This document shows positions 57,341 through 64,000 of a stretch of DNA of 64,000 bases, one piece after another (position 1 is the stretch's first letter; every line of letters begins with the position of its first letter). Made by a program: the position numbers and the translations under genes. Source of the DNA: Miscanthus floridulus (Eukaryota > Streptophyta > Magnoliopsida > Poales > Poaceae); the NCBI RefSeq assembly GCF_019320115.1, contig NC_089591.1, positions 63,790,111-63,854,110 on the forward strand, given 5' to 3'. The notes beneath the pieces are model-generated. The model was not told where the DNA came from and did not search any database. It saw nothing but the letters and a program-made list of their open reading frames with translations.

Positions 57341-60036
57341 GGGAAAACGGTGTTTTTGCCCCTGTCCAGAAGTTCAATTGTGATTTTACCCCTGTTTTTT
57401 CAACTTTGTGATTTTACCCCTGTTATTTTGAATCGAAGGAGCCGTTTGCCCCTGGTTTGGATGTCCGTTAATTAGATGCTGATTAAACGATTTTAAAAAA
57501 AATAAAACACATAAAATCAGATGCGAAATGACTAAAATGCCCCCTTCCTCTCCGTTCTTATTCGTTCTCTTCGTTGCTATCTGGTGCGGACAGAAGACCG
57601 GCGGCCGAGCACCGTCGCGGCCGCGCGCCCCTGCGCCCGCCGGCCATGGCGCTCCAGCAACCCCGCGCCCGCGCGACGGCGGCCCCCGGCGACCTCGCCC
57701 GCCGGTCATGGCGCTCCGGCAACCCCGCATCAGCACGACGGTGGCCCTTGCGACCTCGCCCGCCGGTCATGGCGCTCCGGCAACCCCGCATCGAGGCGAC
57801 GTGGGCGCGGAGCGGCCCGGGACGCGGGGGCGGGCGTCGCGGCATCAGGGCGGGCGGCGGCGGTGCTTGGCCGCGGCTGCCGGGGCGCCTGGCGACATGG
57901 ACGCGGAGCGGGCCGAGGCGCAGCCGTGAGGGCTCGCCCGCACCGTGCGCTCGCCGGAGGCCGCGAGGGCTCGCCCACGCCGTGCGCTCGCCGGCCACTG
58001 CCGCGCTCGACGGCTACCGCGAGGGCTCCGCCGCCCGAACAGCAACACGGGCAGAGCTGATCCCCATCGGCGCCGCGCCGCCGCCCGTCTCCGGTACTCC
58101 GGCGACGCACAGGTACGCTTCCCTTCAGAGAAGGGTCCCTCCCTCTTTCCGTTGCTATGCTCTTCCCTGCTTCTGTTAGACACTGGATCGCGCCGCATCT
58201 CTCTACATGCTAGTCTTAGTTCGCCTGAGGATGCGGATCCATGCGCTGCGCGGTGCGCCTCCGGCGGCCGGCCGCTGTCACCGGGGTTCTGACCCTCCAG
58301 TGCCCGGTAATGACCTCCCTAGCCGCCACCACGCCAGGCGGTCTCCCATCCTCAGTCGCCCTCCCACCTGCTACTGCTGGGTCACCATCGATTCAGCCAG
58401 CAGCGGTTCATTTCGTTCTAAATGAAAAATGCAGTTAGTTTGTCCATCTATGATGCCACATTTCTTTCCACTCGATATGCTGCGTCTGCATTGTTGATCG
58501 CACTGGATGTCCCAGACCAATTGCAATTTACCGGTGCACACGTCATGTTTAATTCCCTGCGAATTCCCTACTTTATATTTGGTTAATATATTTAGCACTA
58601 TGAACACCTGAAACTGAAGCAGGGGTTCCTTTTCAATTCATGTTGCCTCTTCATTTCCTTTATCAGTAACTTAGCATACCTTGTTCGGTTTACGTTTACC
58701 AATCTCAGCTGTTGTATACATAGAATCTAATCTAACACTCTGCATTTCCTTTTCAGTGTCGTGCAGGGACCTTCCTTCCTGATACACGAAGGCAGGGCTC
58801 ATGAGTGGCACGCCAGCAGCAAGCAGCAGCCTACAGGCAGCCCTCAATGTCGAGACGGCAAAGGCCATGGACGTCGTGTCTGACCCTCGGACTGGCCTCA
58901 TGCGCCTCCTCTGGTGGAAGGACACCGTCGACAAGGTCTTTGCCAACAAGCTGGTAGAGCACCCCGTTGCCCAGGCGCCCTCTTCGGTCATTGCAGACCA
59001 CAAGGTGAGCAAGCACTGGCTCAAGCGGTCTGTGGAGGCAAGGATAAACGATGCCAACCGTGACGAGGGCACCATTCCCGAGACGAGCGCTGAGTTGGAG
59101 AGGTACGCGGAAGACACCCAGTCCACCATCCTTTACATGACCCTGCAGGCTGGTGGGATACAGTCCACCGTCGCTGATCACGCCGCCTTATATCCCAGCT
59201 AGTGTGGCTGAGGAATGTGGCCTACTCACACGGGAGGGTGGCCGATCAGAGGTCAGGATGGACGAGAGACTGCCAGACGCAATTTTCAAGGTTGCATCTG
59301 TTGCCGAGGCTCACCTGCACAAGGCGTGGGAGCTTGCATCGTCGGTGCCTAAAGAGGCGATCCCCATGCTCCTCCCAGCCTTGCCGGCCCAGGTCCTCCT
59401 GGATCCCTGCGAAGATGTGAGTTCAATGTCTTTGATTCTCGGGTGTCGAGGGGAGTCCACGGGGTATCTCCTCTTTTGGATTAGGTTTGAAATTTAAAAA
59501 ATCGCCAAAAATTACAAGCTGTGGAATCAACAGAAGTATGCCAACGCAGAAGGGATGGTGGTTTTTTGGTATCCTGAATAATTCTACAGTTAGAAGGCAG
59601 GAGATATCTTAGTCTCCTAGACGACATTGGAGCATAGGGATTTTCCTTTGCGTCGTTATTTTTGGTATGATTGCTCGGTAAGAAGTATCCTTCGTATTGT
59701 TGTCATGATGCTAGCAAAATATAGTAAAGGTGTTGCCAAAATTTTGAATATTTATCAATATTAAATCTGAGTTTAAATAATTGCAATTAGGCATACAATA
59801 AAAAAGTCTAATTCCAAATCAGGGTAAAATCACAATTAGGCATAACAAACAGGGGCAAAATCGCATGGGCATTCATGTCCTTTTGTACAAAGTTTAACAC
59901 CGTTAGAGGTGGATGACGGAGCAGGGGCAAACTGATGCTTCGTGAATGGCACAGTAGGGGTAAATTCACAAAGTAAAAAAAGTAGGGGCAAAATCACAAT
60001 TTCGATACAAAACCAGGGTATAAACGCAAGAGCCCC
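57341..60036 (+). mobile_element. Pack-MULE (2.7 kb) with 9-bp target duplication
   Basis: It is flanked by perfect tacattata repeats at 57332-57340 and 60037-60045, and excision restores cttacattataagtagg as in the other units. The terminal inverted regions begin GGGAAAACGGTGTTTTTGCC at the left and, on the minus strand, GGGGCTCTTGCGTTTATACC at the right. Both carry TTGTGATTTT(A/G)CCCCT within the first 70 bp. The 9-bp duplication and long ends indicate a Mutator-like element. There is no transposase. The interior has a GC-rich stretch with repeats of catggcgctccggcaaccccgc (57640-57800) and a captured gene fragment. Confidence 0.88.
58758..59480 (+). pseudogene. Captured NDUFAF6-like (squalene/phytoene synthase family) gene fragment
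   Basis: The plus strand from 58801 encodes ALNVETAKAMDVVSDPRTG, LMRLLWWKDTVDKVF, HKVSKHWLKRSVEARINDAN and QSTILYMTLQAGGIQSTVA, matching the plant NDUFAF6-type complex I assembly factor. At about 59187 the middle segment (ASHIGKA in the family) is missing and the frame changes to YIPASVAEECGLLTREGG, followed by VASVAEAHLHKA. Another shift near 59410 leads to the C-terminal EFNVFDSR. A ttttcag acceptor-like site precedes it at 58757, and a candidate donor lies at 58112 after the GC-rich part. It is a broken, transposon-borne fragment; the parental gene is elsewhere. Confidence 0.78.
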
Positions 60037-60045
60037 TACATTATA

Positions 60046-62302
60046 AGTAGGTTCATATAAATGATGTCAACATTCTGCGGCTCATAGTTGCACGTGTAGT
60101 CCCTAAACTGTCGTGTGATTCTCGTCTAGGTACGCAAACTATGAAATTGCAAATCTATGTTCTTAATCTACTGAAGTGCTTCAATCCTGCTAGTCCAGAG
60201 CATATCCATCTACCTCAGCTGCTGGAAGGGCTCGATCCCTCACTATGCTTCGTTCCACACATCGCCATGTCGCCTACATGGAGCTCCCCATCATGACTTA
60301 GTGCATCGAAGATGTTGCGATCCTCATCATAGATCCTGCAGCAACGCGCTTCCATGGGCATGCTGGCTAGCTGCTCCTTATGATCGTGGTGGGCGTACGA
60401 TGTCTTTGAGCTTGGTGTCAACCTCTCGAGGCTCTCGTCATGGAGGCTTCGTGTGACATTTTAGAGTATAATAAGAAACATGATAATATTGTAACACTTT
60501 AGAGTTCAAAAGGCTTAAACCTACTCTAAACGCTGAGTGAATCATACACTTCCACCAGCCCACTTACTACACTTGTGTATTCGCTTCATGTAAAAGCGTT
60601 AATCTAGAGTTTGTGGTTTGAACTATAGAAGCTTTATATGTTTATCGACCATCAATAACTAAGGTAGAACTACACACCCACAATCTCACATTAAGAAGCA
60701 TTTGAACCACTATAGGCCAAATCCAAACTAGTCCAAATGTCATAAATATGCAACTAATTACCACATGTTCTATTATGAACCGATCTAATGTAAACCTCTA
60801 AATTTGAATAAAAATTTTGCAGTTCTATCTTATGGAAGATAATATAAAATAACCACTACGTTTGTATCTAAACATCTAAGTTACCCACCTCTGACATTAG
60901 AAAATAAATAAAATGAAATTACCAACATCTACTATTATGAAAAGGCAATAAGTAAACATATATACGTTTCTCAATACTCACTTCTACTACTATAAACATA
61001 TAAAAAAAAACTATCTCAAAGAAAGGCAAACAACATGTAGACAAAGTATATATGCATGTATGAGCGATAACTATATATTTCTATGGTTTAGCAATCATGA
61101 AAAATGTTGCTAAATGAATCACATAACATGTCACTAACAATTAATTTTAATTTACATTAGTACTTTAATTTAGGACAAACAATTATGTAATTAAGTTGTT
61201 GATGAGATAAATTTATACATTGACAAATTATGTAATTACGAGAATACACATATCTATCAATTCATTTAATTGTAGGGACTCTGTTGTTACAAAAATACTA
61301 ACACACATAATTATCGTAAAGGTAATTCATCACCTAGAGCACTAAAATTTCTGTGTATGTTAATATAGTAACTAAAAATGTAGTCTATGACTTTGAACTT
61401 ATGAATAAAATAGAAAAGAAAAGTTTAAATAAAAGGTACATTAAATACTAAAGTTTTAACTTAAAATGTCCAAAAAAAACTATACCAATCAATAAGATTT
61501 AAATATTAAATCCAAAATTCAGAATATTAATGACATTTTGAAGACACATGAGCCACAATTAAACACATATTAGTATCTCATAGATGTGCAATGCAGGGAG
61601 GGCTATGAATATGCATGGAAAGTGTATTGAGTAATTGGTAAATCCATCACAACCGGATACAAACCATAGAGTATCTATACGAGCATTGTGTTAGAAAATG
61701 AATACAGAAAGAACACAAACATAAGCAGTTTTGTTTAGTTGTATCTACTAAATTATCTATGAGCTTCTACGCGTCACTTATGTCTCTTAAGCTTCTAGCC
61801 TATGCAAAAGTACGGGTGGATGTATTAGTACTTTTTTTTATAAACAAGAGGAGAATCACCTAGCCAACATTCAAACAAAAAGAACAAAATTTTATAGGAG
61901 CAACACCCATCGTTGTTTGCTGGAACGCTTCTCAAGCAAATTCAAGCTTCTGAATCTGAACTTGAATGTTCGAACTGAACAGAATAGATGTTGATCCCGA
62001 CATCCCGTCAAGTACCACAAAAAACTACTTCAACTCTTCAAGCAACTTGGGCGTCAATCATCATGGCACCTCTGCTGATCTTTAGCACTAAAGCATGGCA
62101 CTAGATACAAGCAGCCAACCCATATGACAAGTTACTAAACTGAATAAATGATCAACCATCAAGCTAGAACAAACATCAACATGCATCCACCAATGCAGCA
62201 ATCTTGGCCACTAGCGCTGTTCTAGAATGAAACTTGATTTCTGGAGTACCACCCAAATATTCATGGAATAAATCCAGATCACCCATTTAATAATCGCCCT
62301 CA
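60046..62302. other. A4 3' flank and A4-to-B4 spacer, no supported gene
   Basis: It matches 41265-43524. The CACTA target site is empty at 60571-60573, and the 945-bp segment duplicated in unit 2 is single here. Confidence 0.6.
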
Positions 62303-62374
62303 CATGCACATGCTCACGGGAATGTGAACTCACTAACAACTAATTGGCACTGCACTGATGGTTGTCCTATAAAT
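62303..62374 (+). promoter_or_regulatory. B4 core promoter
   Basis: CATGCA lies at 62303-62308 and TATAAAT at 62368-62374. Confidence 0.65.
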
Positions 62375-62499
62375 GCAACAGCCAAGCGCCACTACGAACC
62401 ATCACAAGCGCTTAGCGATCAGTTATTATGAAGGCACACCATAATCACGCTCTGCTTCGTGCTGCTAGTGATCAAGCAAGTGCTTCAGTACTCGTAGCA

Positions 62500-62895
62500 A
62501 TGGCAGGCAAGGACTCGATCGCGCTGTTCCTGGCCGTGAACCTAGTCGTGTTCGCCATTGCCAGCGCCAGCAGTGGCGACTGCCCCACGCCGACCCCGTC
62601 CACCCTGTCGACGCCGACCCCGACGCCGGCCACGTCCGGCAAGTGCCCCCGCGACGCGCTCAAGCTGGGCGTGTAAGCCAATGTTCTGGGCCTGATCAAG
62701 GCCAAGGTGGGCGTGCCGCCCACGAAGCCATGCTGCCCGCTGCTAGAGGGGCTCGTCGACCTCGAGGCCGCACTGTGCCTCTGCACCGCCATCAAGGGCA
62801 GCATCCTCGGCATCAACCTCAACCTGCCTGTCGACCTCAGCCTCATCCTCAACCACTACGGCAAGACCGTGCCCACCGGATTCAAATGCCTCTAA
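62500..62895 (+). pseudogene. B4: HyPRP gene with the shared premature stop only
   Basis: It is a B-type copy (MAGKDSIALFL...) with TAA at 62674-62676 in place of the second motif cysteine and Tyr for the seventh cysteine. Unlike B2 and B3 it lacks the 7-bp duplication, so the frame after the stop stays open to GFKCL. It also has PSTLSTPTPTP in the linker where B2 and B3 have [11 protein letters not shown]. Apart from the single stop it would encode 131 residues. AATAAA is at 63193-63198. It represents the earliest state of the B lineage in this window. Confidence 0.9.
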
Positions 62896-63218
62896 GCTAG
62901 CCGCGAGCATGCCGGCCGGCCGCCGGCGTGTTCTTTGGCTTGCCATTCGTCTTACTGTCTTAGTGCAGGCAGCTGGTGTCTTATCGTCTGCTACGTAAGC
63001 GCGTGCTAGCTAGCTCTGCGTGAGTACGTGCATCGGCGAACACGCGAAGTACGTACGTATGTAGCCGGCTTGATGAACAGCTTCCGCTTTTGGGTGTTTC
63101 TTTTGTGCAAGTGCTTCGTCCTTTGCTTGGACAGTGTCCCAGAACTATTTGGATTGTTATTCTTTTATTTGTATCCAGCAGTCTGCTTGATGAATAAAGC
63201 TTATATTTGTTGGAAATA

Positions 63219-63221
<3 letters not shown>

Positions 63222-63298
<77 letters not shown>
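63222..63298. repeat. (AT)n microsatellite in the B4 3' flank
   Basis: About 77 bp of almost pure AT dinucleotide, located 23 bp after the AATAAA. The same site in B2 and B3 has only a short interrupted tract (tatatatatattactatata). Confidence 0.95.
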
Positions 63299-63301
<3 letters not shown>

Positions 63302-63429
63302 GCAGATTTTATTATGATGCATATTTCATACACATTTGTAAATATTACATAAATTAAAACACGACTAATTGAGGCAATAATCCATAACCATATTTGAGGT
63401 GTAGAATCACTAGCATTCATGGTAATATT

Positions 63430-64000
63430 CACTACCGGACTCCCGGCCTTTGCCGAGAGCCCGAAGCTCTTGGCAAAGACGAGTTGATGCTCGGCAAACT
63501 ATTTGCCGAGAGCAGCTCTCGGCAAAGAGCCGTCGGCAAAACATCTACCGGCAAAGGATTCTTTTCCGAGAGCCCCTCTCGGCAAAATATTTACCGAGAG
63601 TAATGTCAAGGCTCTCGGCAAACTCTAGCTCTCGGCAAACTGGCGCGCCCTAGTAACGGCCAAACGACCGCTAACGGTGTGACAACTTCTTTACCGAGAG
63701 CGACCGTCGGCAAAGAATTGTTAAAAAAAGATTTGCGGCCGAGGTGGTTTTCAAACAAAAAAAAGGTTTGCCGAGAGCCGACCACCAAGCTCTCGGCAAA
63801 GAGGCAGATTTGCCGAGAGGTAGGCTCTCGGCAAAGAGGCAGATTTGCCGAGAGCCCTACTCTCGGCAAAGAGTCCAGAGAGCATTTTTTTTTATTTTTG
63901 TTTATATTTCCAGCTTCAACAACACATATTTCACAAATATAACACATCATCCACATCACATATATCACAAATATGTCATCCACATCACATGTCTCACATT
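63430..64000. mobile_element. CACTA transposon, left end (runs off the window)
   Basis: It begins CACTACCGGACTCCCGG within the B4 3' flank (host gtaatatt; the uninterrupted sequence in B2 is gtaatattcatccg). It carries dense TTTGCCGAGAG / CTCTCGGCAAA subterminal repeats to about 63880, followed by AT-rich sequence. The terminus and repeat motif differ from the 20978 element, so it is a distinct but related family. The right end is outside the window. Confidence 0.88.

Larger units (their letters stand above)
53904..64000 (+). repeat. Array unit 4 (A4, B4; continues beyond the window)
   Basis: This unit starts at the same boundary sequence as the others. It carries A4 with the long upstream region also seen in unit 2, a Pack-MULE in the A-to-B spacer, B4, and then a CACTA element that begins at 63430. 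A4 lies 16,072 bp from A3. B4 lies 18,778 bp from B3, which is 16,073 bp once the Pack-MULE and its target duplication are removed. X4 and C4 are expected beyond the right edge. Confidence 0.8.

Noticed and set aside
57528..58198. Overlapping 110-200 codon frames in the GC-rich part of the Pack-MULE
   Set aside because: Frames on both strands with Arg/Pro/Ala-rich low complexity arise from repeated GC-rich sequence. No domain was recognised, so only the NDUFAF6-like part was annotated.
62981..63357. Open frames of Tyr-Ile repeats over the AT microsatellite
   Set aside because: Translation of the (AT)n tract, not a gene.

Overview
This is nuclear DNA from a flowering plant, almost certainly a grass and most likely of the sorghum/sugarcane/Miscanthus/maize group. 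The case rests on GC-rich, intronless hybrid proline-rich genes sitting in AT-rich spacers, grass CACTA elements with TTTGCCGAG/TTTGCCTAG subterminal repeats, Ty3-gypsy elements of the RIRE2/Tat type, a SIRE/Maximus-like copia LTR and Stowaway/Tourist MITEs. The species cannot be fixed from the sequence alone. No rRNA, tRNA or CRISPR was seen.

The backbone is a tandem array of an approximately 16 kb unit. Each unit carries three plus-strand genes of one family, named here A, B and C, and a fourth, unrelated minus-strand gene X between B and C. A, B and C encode secreted eight-cysteine-motif (hydrophobic seed) proteins of about 128 residues, resembling the maize/rice cortical cell-delineating, RCc3 and DC2.15 proteins. 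Unit 1 (1-6353) keeps A1 (frameshifted) and has lost B and C. Unit 2 (6354-39094) has A2, B2 (pseudogene), X2 (broken) and C2. Unit 3 (39095-53903) has A3, B3 (pseudogene), X3 (open) and C3. Unit 4 (53904 to the window end) has A4 and B4 (pseudogene). Five HyPRP genes are intact (A2, C2, A3, C3, A4). A1 is broken by one base, and all three B copies share one stop codon at the second cysteine of the motif. Every copy keeps a CATGCA box 50-70 bp upstream of a TATAAAT box, and a downstream AATAAA.

Mobile DNA explains most of the differences between units. Unit 2 carries a 10.66 kb gag-only gypsy element (10101-20758, TSD catgg), which itself contains a solo copia-type LTR (17340-19196, TSD gcagc). 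It also carries a 3.9 kb CACTA element (20978-24858), whose empty site is preserved in units 3 and 4. Unit 1 has the left 1 kb of the same CACTA insertion fused directly to the 3' flank of a lost C gene. Units 2 and 3 share a 3'-truncated Tat-lineage gypsy fragment on the minus strand, with an antisense extra ORF. Unit 4 carries a Pack-MULE (57341-60036, 9-bp TSD) with a captured NDUFAF6-like gene, and a second CACTA element begins at 63430 and runs off the window.

The HyPRP products are expected to act in the cell wall or apoplast. The array looks like a young, still rearranging gene cluster with homogenised coding regions and divergent promoters. The most interesting items are the array architecture, the conserved nonsense copy B with intact promoters, the shared but conflicting structural markers between units, the chimeric upstream regions of A2 and A4, the antisense ORF of the Tat element, and an indel-rich block (28.8-34 kb) that may reflect poor consensus quality.
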